Assembly (NCBI RefSeq): GCF_005870025.1
Contig: NZ_VATA01000056.1
Coordinates: 1 to 41,925 of the forward strand
Length of the DNA: 41,925 nucleotides
Reading direction: 5' to 3'
Source: Poseidonocella sp. HB161398
GTDB lineage: Bacteria > Pseudomonadota > Alphaproteobacteria > Rhodobacterales > Rhodobacteraceae
Every line of letters begins with the position of its first letter. Within the stretch, counting starts at the first letter, position 1. Both the position numbers and the translations under genes were made by a program. This document shows, in pieces, positions 32,567 through 39,621 of this stretch. The notes under the pieces were generated by a model, which was not told where the DNA came from, did no database searches, and was given only the letters and a program-made list of their open reading frames with translations.

Positions 32567-33543
32567 TTCCACTGCTTGGTCAGTTCGGCAAAAAGCCAGG
32601 GGCACTCCGCCACCGGCGGCGCGCGGCGGCCGCGGGCGGCGGCGTCGAGGCGCATGTCGCGCAGGCGCTTCCGCCCGCCTTCCTCGGTCAGGTAGAGCCG
32701 TTCATGGCCCCAGAAGCTCGGCCCGTCGGTGGTCTCGTGCGGCTCCCAGGTGGCGGGGTCGATCACCCGCCCGCCCCAGCCGTTCTCGACGAAGAAGCCC
32801 GAGGGCGAGTTGGCGTAGTAGGAGGTCATGTAGTCGTTGGTGTGCCGCCCCAGCGTGTAGGCGACGCGGCCGTCCTCCTGCTGGGCGAGGTCGAAACCCT
32901 GCCCCACGTCGTCGAGATTGCGGAACTCCACCATGAAATGGTGGAAGCCTTCCTGCCCCGAGCCGACCATGGCGAAGGAATGGTGCCGTCCGTTGACGTG
33001 GAAGAAATAGAGCCCGTAGGGGTCGAGCCCGTAATCCGAGACGCGGAAATCCAGCAGGTCGCGGTAGAAGGGCATCATCACCTCGATGTCCTTCACATGC
33101 AGCACCGCATGGCCCATGCCGTAGGGGCCGGTCTGGAACCCGTCGATCGGGCGGCCCGGCACGAAGGGATCGGCGGCGATCACCGGATCGTGGAACAGCT
33201 CCACCCGGTTGCCCATCGGATCCTCGAACCAGATCAGCGCTCCCACCAGCCGCCGGTCGCAAAGCTGGGGTGTCCCCGGATGCACCTGCACTCCGGCCCG
33301 GTCGAGCCGCGCGGCATAGTCGTCGAGGTCCGACTTCCGCTCCACCTGCCAGCCCATGAAGGCCAGCGTGTCGCCCGGCTCGTCGGTGACCAAGAGCCGC
33401 TGCGCCCGGTCGTCCATGCGGAAGGCCAGCGCCTTGCCGCCGCGGTCGATCCTCTGCATGCCGAGCAGCTTGCCCGCGAAGTCGCCCCAGTCGTCGAGCT
33501 TGCCGGAGCGTATGCCGAGATAGCCCAGAGCATTGATTGCCAT
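32563..33543 (-). CDS. Type I extradiol ring-cleavage dioxygenase (VOC family, BphC-like)
   Basis: This 326-residue protein has two glyoxalase/VOC domains. The C-terminal half holds the Fe(II) triad His145 (GMGHAVLHV), His202 (FHHFMVEF) and Glu253 (FFVENGWG), and the supporting residues seen in BphC-type enzymes: HH in NGRHHSF, His234 in GRHTND and Tyr243 in SYYANSPSG. It cleaves a catechol next to its hydroxyl pair with O2. The ATG at 33543 is chosen because GGAG lies 7 bp upstream, while the alternative ATG 12 bp earlier has no ribosome site. It is coupled (ATGA) to the flavin hydroxylase, giving the classic hydroxylate-then-cleave order. MhpB-type dioxygenases are unrelated in fold, so this is not an mhp operon copy. 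Confidence 0.92.
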   Translation of the reverse strand: MAINALGYLGIRSGKLDDWGDFAGKLLGMQRIDRGGKALAFRMDDRAQRLLVTDEPGDTLAFMGWQVERKSDLDDYAARLDRAGVQVHPGTPQLCDRRLVGALIWFEDPMGNRVELFHDPVIAADPFVPGRPIDGFQTGPYGMGHAVLHVKDIEVMMPFYRDLLDFRVSDYGLDPYGLYFFHVNGRHHSFAMVGSGQEGFHHFMVEFRNLDDVGQGFDLAQQEDGRVAYTLGRHTNDYMTSYYANSPSGFFVENGWGGRVIDPATWEPHETTDGPSFWGHERLYLTEEGGRKRLRDMRLDAAARGRRAPPVAECPWLFAELTKQWK

Positions 33544-33610
33544 GGTCGTCTCCATTCATAGGGAATTCGGGATGGCCCAGGCTAGCTGCGCCGGGGAGGC
33601 CGGGGGAGCG

Positions 33611-33636
33611 CCGCGCCCGATCTGTCCGGGGCGCGG
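33611..33636 (-). other. Intercistronic stem-loop after the second TRAP binding-protein gene
   Basis: CCGCGCCC and GGGCGCGG pair around a 10-nt loop in the 109-bp gap between the TRAP binding-protein gene (stop at 33653) and the dioxygenase gene (start 33543). As with the stem-loop at 8834, the position just after a binding-protein gene suggests mRNA 3'-end protection or partial termination. Confidence 0.45.
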
Positions 33637-33652
33637 ACTCCGGCGGAGGGCG

Positions 33653-34648
33653 TCAGGGCCCGGCGACCTCATGCGCCCGCGCCAGGGCCGCGGCGGCGGC
33701 GGCGGGGTCGGGCTGTTCCTCGATCCACAGCTCGGGCGCGGCGGCGAAAGCCTCCTGCCAGAGCGCGGCCTTGCCGGCGCCGGGCTCGGTGAAGGTGACC
33801 TTGCCCTCGTCGCGGAAGGCGGCCTCGATCTCGGCATCGGTCGCATCGACCACCCCGGCGATCCAGTCCGCGGTGGCGCGGCCCGACATGGCGTCGATCG
33901 CCGCGCGGTCGGCCTCCGACAGGCTGTCATAGCTGCGCCGGTTCATCAGGATCGACATCGGCTGCGCCATGAAGCCGGTGGTCGAGATGCTGGGCGCCAC
34001 CTCGTCGAGCCGGAAGGTGCGGTAGGCGTCCATCACCCAGGCCGCGCCCGAGACCACGCCGCGTTCCAGGTTCTCGTAGACCTGCGGCGCCGGGATGCCG
34101 ACGCCCGAGGCGCCCGCCATCTCGAAGAGTTCAGAGCCGAATTTCGACGGCGAGCGCAGCTTCATCCCGGCAAGCTGGGCCGGATCGTCCACCGGATCGC
34201 CGGTCAGGAAGAAGCGGTAGGCCGGCGTGGTGAAGAGCGCGATCACCTTGTAATCGGCATATTCCGCGTCGAGCGCGCCCTCCTCCTGCAGGGTGTTGAG
34301 GATGTCGGCGCCCATCGCGCCGGTCTTCACCAGCCCGGGCAGCTCGACCACGCCCGAGAGCGGAAAGAGCCCCGGCGTATAGGTCGGCACCACCAGCGCG
34401 ATATCGGCGACGCCCTTCTTCACCAGCTCCGCCTGCGCGGGCGGCGCGCCGAGGATGGAGCCGGGATAGAGCCTCAGCTGCGCGGATTTCGAGAGCTTGG
34501 CGTTCACCTCGTCGATCCAGGGCTGCAGGATCTTCGCGGAGTAGAAGCCCTGGGCCGGTTCGAAGGACGAGACGCGCAATTCGCGGGCCTGGGACGGGGC
34601 GGCGAGCGCCAGGGCCAGCAGCCCTGCGGCAGTCAGTCGGGTGAACAT
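33653..34648 (-). CDS. TRAP transporter substrate-binding protein (DctP type), second system
   Basis: This 331-residue periplasmic protein has a clear cleavable signal peptide of about 22 residues (MFTRLTAAGLLALALAAPSQARE). The mature part has DctP patterns: LRLYPGSILGAPPAQAELVKKGVADIALVVPTYTPGLFPLSGVVELPG and VYENLERGVVSGAAWVMDAY (the ligand-cleft hallmark). It is distinct from the first TRAP binding protein at 22069. It is third in the operon, 17 bp after the large permease gene, and is followed by the ring-cleavage genes, so the cargo is probably the aromatic acid they degrade. Confidence 0.92.
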   Translation of the reverse strand: MFTRLTAAGLLALALAAPSQARELRVSSFEPAQGFYSAKILQPWIDEVNAKLSKSAQLRLYPGSILGAPPAQAELVKKGVADIALVVPTYTPGLFPLSGVVELPGLVKTGAMGADILNTLQEEGALDAEYADYKVIALFTTPAYRFFLTGDPVDDPAQLAGMKLRSPSKFGSELFEMAGASGVGIPAPQVYENLERGVVSGAAWVMDAYRTFRLDEVAPSISTTGFMAQPMSILMNRRSYDSLSEADRAAIDAMSGRATADWIAGVVDATDAEIEAAFRDEGKVTFTEPGAGKAALWQEAFAAAPELWIEEQPDPAAAAAALARAHEVAGP

Positions 34649-34665
34649 GGTTTCCTCCCTGATGT

Positions 34666-35967
34666 TCAGATGGCGTTGAGCGGCAGCCAGGTCACGATCG
34701 CGGGCAGCGCGATGATCGTGGCGACGCGGATGACATCGGCGGCGACGAAGGGCGCGGCGCCGGTCCAGAGCTCGGTCAGCTTCACCTCCGGGACGACGGC
34801 CTTCAGCACGAAGAGGTTCATGCCGACGGGCGGGGTGATCAGGCCCATCTCGACGACCATCACCGCGAAGATGCCGAACCAGATCAGGTTGATGCCCGCC
34901 GCATCGGCGATCGGCACGAAGAGCGGCACGGTCAGCAGCAGCATGGCCAGGCTGTCCATCAGCGTGCCGAGCAGAAGGTAGATCGCCAGCATCAGCAGGA
35001 TCACCAGAAGCGGCTGGTCGAGGATCCCCGAGAACAGCCCGGTCAGCGAGAAGGGCAGCCCCGAGAGCGCCAGGAAGAAGTTGAAGAGGTTCGCCCCGAT
35101 CAGCACCAGGTAGAGCGCCCCGCAGGTCAGCGCCGTGTCCATCAGCGCGGCGAGGAAGCCCTCGGCCGAGAGCCGCCGGGTCAGCGCGCCATAGGCCAGC
35201 ACCACGGCCGCGCCGATGGCGGCGGTTTCGTTGGCGGTGAAGACCCCGCTATAGAGCCCGCCCATGATCAGCCCGAAGATGCCGACGGGCGGCAGCAGCT
35301 CGCGCAGCGCGGCCCGGCGGGTCTCGCGGCAGGCGCGGCCGCGCTCGGGCGCCGAGGACCAGCCCGCCCGGATCGGCAGCCAGACCGCCAGGCAGTAGAG
35401 CAGGATCGCCAGCACGATGGGCCCGGCAGTGGCCAGCAGCAGCGCGCGGATCGACTGCTCGGCCATGAAGGCGTAGATCACCAGCACGGTCGAGGGCGGG
35501 ATCAGGATGCCCAGCGTGCCGCCTGCGGCCACGGAGCCCGCCGAGAGCGCGCGGGAATAGCCGGCTTCCTGCATCTCCGGCAGCGCGATCCGCCCCATCG
35601 TGGCGGTGGTCGCCAGCGACGAGCCCGAGATCATGCCGAACCCCGCCGAGGCGCCGATCGTGGCCAGCGCGAGCCCGCCGCGGCGATGGCCGAGCAGCAC
35701 CGCCATCGAGCGGTAGAGCTTGGCGGAAAGTCCGCTGCGCGCCGCGGCATTGCCCATCAGCACGAAGAGCGGCAGCATGGTCAGCGTGTAGTTGGTCAGG
35801 CTGTCCCAGATCGTGGTCGAGCCGATCGCCATCGCCCCGGGCAGGCCGATGATCATGGCCGAGCCGAGAAGCCCGACCAGGCCGAGCGCCACGGCGACCG
35901 GGATTTCGAGGAAGATCATGAGGATGGCGGCGCCGAAGCCGATCCCGCCGAGAAGGATGCCGTCCAT
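34666..35967 (-). CDS. TRAP transporter large permease (DctM type), second system
   Basis: This 433-residue polytopic protein of about 12 helices has the DctM patterns IPVAVALGLVGLLGSAMI, ASAGFGMISGSSLATTATMGRIALPEM (about 98-124), GGTLGILIPPSTVLVIYAFMAEQS and the C-terminal LITPPVGMNLFVLKAV. The start at 35967 is preferred: it shares one base with the stop of the small-permease gene (TAATG), whereas longer in-frame versions run back through that gene. It forms the transport core with DctQ at 35967-36467 and takes substrate from the binding protein at 33653. Confidence 0.94.
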   Translation of the reverse strand: MDGILLGGIGFGAAILMIFLEIPVAVALGLVGLLGSAMIIGLPGAMAIGSTTIWDSLTNYTLTMLPLFVLMGNAAARSGLSAKLYRSMAVLLGHRRGGLALATIGASAGFGMISGSSLATTATMGRIALPEMQEAGYSRALSAGSVAAGGTLGILIPPSTVLVIYAFMAEQSIRALLLATAGPIVLAILLYCLAVWLPIRAGWSSAPERGRACRETRRAALRELLPPVGIFGLIMGGLYSGVFTANETAAIGAAVVLAYGALTRRLSAEGFLAALMDTALTCGALYLVLIGANLFNFFLALSGLPFSLTGLFSGILDQPLLVILLMLAIYLLLGTLMDSLAMLLLTVPLFVPIADAAGINLIWFGIFAVMVVEMGLITPPVGMNLFVLKAVVPEVKLTELWTGAAPFVAADVIRVATIIALPAIVTWLPLNAI

Positions 35968-36467
35968 TACCAGCTCCGGTCGTTCTTCAGCGCCAGGCGC
36001 AGCCCCGCCAGCGCGGCGGCGAGGCAGGCGCCGAGCGCAATCGCGGCGATGGCCGTGGCCAGGGGGACGGGCAGGCCGAGATCCGCGGTGGTCTCGGGCG
36101 AGCCGATCTTCTCGATCGCGGCCTGGGCCATGATCCACAGGAGCAGTGCGGCGAAGGCCGCCGAGACCGCGGCGCCGGCCAGCCCGAGCGGGCGGCCGAA
36201 GCGGTTCGGCATCAGCTCCGAGAGCAGCCGCGCGGTGACATGGCTCTGCATCGCGTAGCAGACCGGCATCGACAGCAGCGCGCCGAGCCCGATCGAGAGC
36301 GAGGTCAGCTCGATGGCGCCGGGAATGTTTCGTCCGGCCAGGGCGCGCAGCGCCACGTCGCCGGTGGTGACGGCCATGCCGAAGAGGAAGCAGGCGCCTG
36401 CCGCGCCGAGAAAGGCGCGCGAGACGATCTTCCTGGCGGAGAGCCTGCGGGTGCGGGGCGCGGTCAT
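35967..36467 (-). CDS. TRAP transporter small permease (DctQ type), second system
   Basis: This 166-residue protein has four predicted membrane helices (about 17-37, 53-70, 91-113 and 132-156) and DctQ features such as AIELTSLSIGLGALLSMPVCYAMQSHVTARLL. Its ATG at 36467 has no good Shine-Dalgarno sequence and no alternative ATG, GTG or TTG upstream in frame. It is instead overlapped (ATGA) by a 14-codon reading frame that does have a strong ribosome site, so its translation is probably coupled to that leader. First transporter gene of the IclR-linked operon. Confidence 0.88.
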   Translation of the reverse strand: MTAPRTRRLSARKIVSRAFLGAAGACFLFGMAVTTGDVALRALAGRNIPGAIELTSLSIGLGALLSMPVCYAMQSHVTARLLSELMPNRFGRPLGLAGAAVSAAFAALLLWIMAQAAIEKIGSPETTADLGLPVPLATAIAAIALGACLAAALAGLRLALKNDRSW

Positions 36468-36508
36468 GCCGCTGCCCCGGCAGGGGGTGGGGTGTCGTGA
36501 TGGTCCAT
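36464..36508 (-). CDS. 14-codon leader reading frame coupled to the TRAP small permease
   Basis: ATG at 36508 is preceded by GGGAGGAACGCC, an excellent ribosome site, and opens a frame encoding MDHHDTPPPAGAAA that stops with TGA overlapping the ATG of the DctQ gene (ATGA). The frame has a His-His-Asp start and three prolines in a row, which could slow the ribosome. It may serve only as a translational relay for DctQ, or as a regulatory minicistron. That it is translated is inferred from the ribosome site and the overlap. Confidence 0.5.
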   Translation of the reverse strand: MDHHDTPPPAGAAA

Positions 36509-36526
36509 GGCGTTCCTCCCAGACGC

Positions 36527-36548
36527 GGTCCCCCGGTGATAGGGGACC
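36527..36548. promoter_or_regulatory. Inverted repeat upstream of the second TRAP/ring-cleavage operon
   Basis: GGTCCCC, 8 bp, then GGGGACC: a 7-bp inverted repeat beginning 19 bp upstream of the leader start codon. It lies where an operator or 5'-UTR hairpin of the operon 36508-29360 would be. The IclR protein encoded at the operon's end is the natural candidate to bind it, but no second copy was found to support this. Confidence 0.4.
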
Positions 36549-36576
36549 GGCCGGGGCCGCGACATGGAAAGAACCG

Positions 36577-36599
36577 GGGTGTCCGTCAGGCGGACACCC
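36577..36599 (-). terminator. Terminator-like hairpin after the MYG1-like gene
   Basis: A 9-bp stem (GGGTGTCCG / CGGACACCC, 5-nt loop) starts 9 bp beyond the MYG1-like stop codon at 36608 in the direction of transcription and is followed on that strand by a short T-rich run. It probably separates MYG1 transcription from the TRAP operon downstream. Confidence 0.6.
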
Positions 36600-36607
36600 G
36601 GGGAGGG

Positions 36608-37546
36608 CTAGGCCTGCGCCGCCCCTGCCGCCAGCGCCTCTTCGACGGCCAGCGCGGCCATGGCCATCACGGCCTCGCGCGACTTCGCGGCGGCGATGAA
36701 GCGGCCGTTATGGCAGAAGATCGCGCCTTCGACGCCCGAGACGGCTTCCAGCTCGGCGCCGTTCAGCCCGGCCCAGGCGGCCGGCAGGTCGGCGCGCTGC
36801 TCGAAGCCGTCATCGTTCAGCCGGATGCCTCCCAGCGTCCAGTCGCCGCCGCGCGGCGTCACCACGAAGAGCAGATGGTCCGCCCCGGCCTTGATGACCG
36901 CCGGACGGAACGGCATGCCCATCGGCAGCTCCAGCACATGGCTGTCGCCCGCGGCCTTCACCGCCTCCTCGGCCAGCACCTCGGCGCGGCGCTTGGCGGC
37001 GCTGCGGGCGATGCGCGCCTCGATGAAGGCGCGCGCGATCTCCACCGCCTGGCGGAAGGCGCGGATCTCGGCCTCGGGATCGGTGTCGTCGAAGACCGGC
37101 TTCAGGCTCTCGATCAGCCCGGGCAGGGTCATGCCGGAAAGCGCGCCGGCCTCGGAGAGGTTCAGCGCGCCGTTGTCGACCAGATCGACCGGCAGCACGA
37201 AGCCCGTGTCGAAGGAGGCATGGACCGGATCGACATGCGCTTCGGGCACGCCCGAAGCGGCCAGGTAGTCGCGGCCGAAATGCTTCCACACCAGCCCGAA
37301 GGAGCTGTAGGGCGCGCCGTCCTCGCGCAGCGGCGCGCCGCGCTGGTGGTGGTCGAAGATGCCTGCCTCGGGATCGTAGAGCCCGCCGACATCGTAGATG
37401 ATCCGGTCTTCGGCCGGGGCGATCCAGTCGGGCGCGCGGCTGCGGACGATCTCGGCCTCGGGGAAGAGCCGGGTGAGGATGACGGTGGAGAAGACTTCGT
37501 CGGCATGGAAGCCGCCGGAATGGGTGACGAGATAGCTGGGGGTCAT
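36608..37546 (-). CDS. MYG1-family (UPF0160) DHH-superfamily predicted nuclease
   Basis: This 312-residue protein has the MYG1 layout. It starts THSGGFHADEVFS (His14 and Asp16), followed by IIYDVGG (Asp52) and GIFDHHQRG (Asp65-His66-His67), the metal-binding residues of the DHH phosphoesterase fold. The second half contains the family stretches LPMGMPFRPAVI and AIFCHNGRFIAAAKSREAVMAM. Eukaryotic MYG1 is a 3'-5' RNA exonuclease; bacterial members are not well studied. The ATG at 37546 is chosen because the conserved fold starts immediately; an in-frame upstream ATG at 37687 would read through the 28-bp repeat region. It is a stand-alone housekeeping-like gene unrelated to the catabolic neighbours. 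Confidence 0.88.
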   Translation of the reverse strand: MTPSYLVTHSGGFHADEVFSTVILTRLFPEAEIVRSRAPDWIAPAEDRIIYDVGGLYDPEAGIFDHHQRGAPLREDGAPYSSFGLVWKHFGRDYLAASGVPEAHVDPVHASFDTGFVLPVDLVDNGALNLSEAGALSGMTLPGLIESLKPVFDDTDPEAEIRAFRQAVEIARAFIEARIARSAAKRRAEVLAEEAVKAAGDSHVLELPMGMPFRPAVIKAGADHLLFVVTPRGGDWTLGGIRLNDDGFEQRADLPAAWAGLNGAELEAVSGVEGAIFCHNGRFIAAAKSREAVMAMAALAVEEALAAGAAQA

Positions 37547-37654
37547 GGGGCGCCGTTTGCTGATGGAGCGGTTGCCCGCCACATAGTCCGCCCTGGCCCC
37601 GGGGTTCAAGCGCCGCAAGGGAGGCAGGACCATCCGCGGCCGCCGGTCCCCTCG

Positions 37655-37911
37655 CGCCAAAGGCGCGGTCTGGCCGGTTGTCGCCAAAGGCGCGGTCTGG
37701 CCGGTTGCCCGCCTGAGGCGCGGGTTGGCCGGTTTCCGGCCTGAGGCGCGGGTTGGCCGGTTTCCGGCCGCACGCGTGGATTGGCCAGTTTCCGGTGGCA
37801 GGCGCGGTCTGGCCGGATTCCCGCCTGGGACACGTGTCAGGCAGTTCCCAACGCCATTGGTGCGGTGTCCGGCCGCCCGCCCGCGCCTGAGGCGCGGCAG
37901 CGGCCGGTCCG
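37655..37911. repeat. 28-bp tandem repeat array (about nine degenerate units)
   Basis: Between the MYG1-like and GDP-mannose genes, seven units follow each other with 27-28 bp spacing: 37655, 37682, 37710, 37738, 37766, 37794 and 37822. Two more degenerate units start near 37852 and 37884. Typical units read CGCCnrAGGCGCGG followed by kyTGGCCGGTTnCC; units at 37710 and 37738 differ only at the first base. Unit junctions create GGCCGG-TTT-CCGGCC hairpins. The period is not a multiple of three, so the array is unlikely to encode protein. It fills most of the 370-bp gap 37547-37916, whose remainder (37547-37654) must hold the MYG1 promoter but shows nothing distinctive. Confidence 0.85.
37881..37897 (-). 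terminator. Hairpin after the GDP-mannose synthesis gene
   Basis: CCGCGCC-TGA-GGCGCGG gives a 7-bp stem with a 3-nt loop about 20 bp past the stop of the gene ending at 37917. It overlaps the last degenerate unit of the 28-bp repeat array, so the array itself may supply terminator-like hairpins. Confidence 0.45.
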
Positions 37912-37916
37912 GCGGC

Positions 37917-39344
37917 TCAGGCGCGGTTGTAGATGTCCTCGTAGCGGAGGATGTCGTCCTCGCCGAGATAGCTGCCGGTCTGGACCTCGATCAGGTGCAG
38001 GTTGACCTTGCCGGGATTCTCCAGCCGGTGGACGGCGCCCAGCGGGATGTAGACCGACTGGTTCTCGGTCACCAGCTTCACCTCCTCGTCGATCGTCACC
38101 GTCGCCGTGCCCTTGACCACGATCCAGTGCTCGGCGCGGTGGTGGTGCGACTGCAGCGACAGCTTCTTGCCCGGTGGCACCATGATCTGCTTGACCTGGA
38201 AGCGGTCGGCCAGGGCGAGGGTCTCGTACCAGCCCCAGGGCCGGTAGGTGCGGGGCAGGGTCTCGGCCTCGCGCACGCCCTCTGCCTTCATCTCCAGCAC
38301 GGCGGTCTTGACCGCCTGCAGCTCGGACTTGTCGGCCACCAGCACCGCGTCGCGCATCGCCACGACGGCAATGCCCTTGAGCCCGACGCCCACCAGCCGC
38401 GGCCCGTCCTCCTCGGAGCGCAGGAGCGTGTCGGTGCAGTCGACCTCGGTCACCTCGCCGCGCTTCGAGACGCCGTTCGCATCCGGCCCCATCTCGCGCC
38501 AGACGGCATCCCAGGCGCCCAGATCCGACCAGCCGCAGGAAAGCGGCACCGCCACCACACCGGCGGCCTTCTCCATGATGGCGTAGTCGATGCTGTCCTC
38601 GGGCATGTCGGCATAGGCGGCCGGATCGAGCCGCAGGAAGCCCAGATCGGGCTTCGCCCCGGAGACGGCCGCGCGGCAGGGGGCCAGCATGTCGGGGGCA
38701 TGGGTTTCGAAAGCCGCGATCAGCGCGTCGGCGCGGAACATGAAGATGCCGGCATTCCACATGAAGTTGCCCGCCTCGACCATCCCGGCCGCCGCCTCGG
38801 CGCCGGGCTTCTCGACGAAGCGCTCCACCGGCATCACCTCGATCGCGCCCTCCGCCGGGGCGGCGGCGAGCTCGAGATAGCCGTAGCCGGGCTCGGGCCG
38901 GTCGGGCCGGACGCCGAAGGTGACGAGCTTGCCCGCCGCTGCGGCCGGGGCCGCGGCCTCGATGGCGCGCTGGAAGGCGGCACTGTCGCGGATCACGTGG
39001 TCCGAGGGCGCGACCGCCATCACCTCGCCGCCCTTGCCCTGGGCGTCCAGATGCAGCGCCGCGGCCAGGATCGCCGGAGCGGTGTTGCGCGCGGTGGGCT
39101 CCAGAAGGATCGCCGCCTCGGTGATGCCCAGCTCGGAGGCCTGCTCGGCCACGAGGAAGCGGAAATCGGAATGGGCGACCAGGACCGGGGCGCCGTAGCC
39201 GTCGCCGCAGAACCGTTCGAGGCTGCCCTGGAACAGGGTCTTGGGCCCGAGAATGCGGGTGAATTGCTTGGGATAGTCCTTGCGCGACAGCGGCCAGAGC
39301 CGTGTGCCGGAGCCGCCGCAGAGAATAACCGGATGAATAATCAT
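37917..39344 (-). CDS. manC: Mannose-1-phosphate guanylyltransferase / mannose-6-phosphate isomerase
   Basis: This 475-residue bifunctional ManC/AlgA/XanB-type enzyme makes GDP-mannose for exopolysaccharide or LPS sugars. The N-terminal nucleotidyltransferase carries HPVILCGGSGTRLWPLSRKDYPKQF (residues 4-28), LEPTARNTAPAI and the FVEKP motif. The C-terminal cupin (about 370-465) holds the isomerase site: QSHHHRAEHWIVVKG and PLGAVHRLENPG. The length is standard. The ATG at 39344 is chosen for AAGGA about 8 bp upstream and the immediate start of the conserved domain; a longer frame to 39491 enters the AT-rich promoter. It is divergent from the GntR gene. A 6-bp hairpin (CTGCCG/CGGCAG) lies in its 5' leader near 39375-39393. 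No other polysaccharide gene is in the window. Confidence 0.93.
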   Translation of the reverse strand: MIIHPVILCGGSGTRLWPLSRKDYPKQFTRILGPKTLFQGSLERFCGDGYGAPVLVAHSDFRFLVAEQASELGITEAAILLEPTARNTAPAILAAALHLDAQGKGGEVMAVAPSDHVIRDSAAFQRAIEAAAPAAAAGKLVTFGVRPDRPEPGYGYLELAAAPAEGAIEVMPVERFVEKPGAEAAAGMVEAGNFMWNAGIFMFRADALIAAFETHAPDMLAPCRAAVSGAKPDLGFLRLDPAAYADMPEDSIDYAIMEKAAGVVAVPLSCGWSDLGAWDAVWREMGPDANGVSKRGEVTEVDCTDTLLRSEEDGPRLVGVGLKGIAVVAMRDAVLVADKSELQAVKTAVLEMKAEGVREAETLPRTYRPWGWYETLALADRFQVKQIMVPPGKKLSLQSHHHRAEHWIVVKGTATVTIDEEVKLVTENQSVYIPLGAVHRLENPGKVNLHLIEVQTGSYLGEDDILRYEDIYNRA

Positions 39345-39610
39345 GTTGCCGTCCTTGAGCCGAGGGCCTTCACGTCTGCCGCCTTTCCGGCAGCCTTGGC
39401 GCAATCGCAACCTGACGCGGGCCGGCACAGTGGCTTTTGTGGCAAGCCCGGGTGGCAGGCAGGAAATGCTGCCGATCCGAAATATTGCCAAAAAACAATT
39501 AATTTTCCCGGGCTAAGCTGTCAATGACTGAATCCCGCTGCGGTTGCCGGCGGTCCGCGGGGGCGGCCGCGGGGGCCGAGAAAGCCGTTGACCCTCCGGG
39601 CATTTCGCAC

Positions 39611-39621
39611 TTGTATGACAT
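39611..39621. promoter_or_regulatory. Putative GntR/FadR-type operator TTGTATGACAT
   Basis: TTGTATGACAT matches the FadR-subfamily operator form TnGTnnnACnA at all but the last base, and its complement matches equally well. It overlaps the preferred start codon of the GntR gene (39620), so binding would block its own expression. TTGACC at 39586-39591 upstream could be a -35 element, 19 bp before a partial -10 TTGTAT. The divergent gap 39345-39619 also has an AT-rich stretch (39480-39510) that probably holds the manC promoter. Confidence 0.45.

Noticed and set aside
33549-33560. CTCCATTC match to the right half of the AraC-type element near the dioxygenase start
   Set aside because: There is no AAATnTGCAA partner about 21 bp away, and it overlaps the start region of a gene on the opposite strand; probably chance.
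37606-37833. A 75-codon frame across the repeat region encoding a Pro/Arg-rich repeat protein
   Set aside because: The repeat period of 28 bp shifts the frame each unit, there is no ribosome site, and it is a by-product of the array.
37655-37911. CRISPR array
   Set aside because: The 28-bp units are directly contiguous, with no unique spacers, and degenerate across the array; there are no cas genes nearby.
39524-39619. Extended N-terminus of the GntR regulator from ATG 39524
   Set aside because: No ribosome site, low-complexity added residues, and it would place the promoter and operator-like element inside the gene. Not fully excluded.
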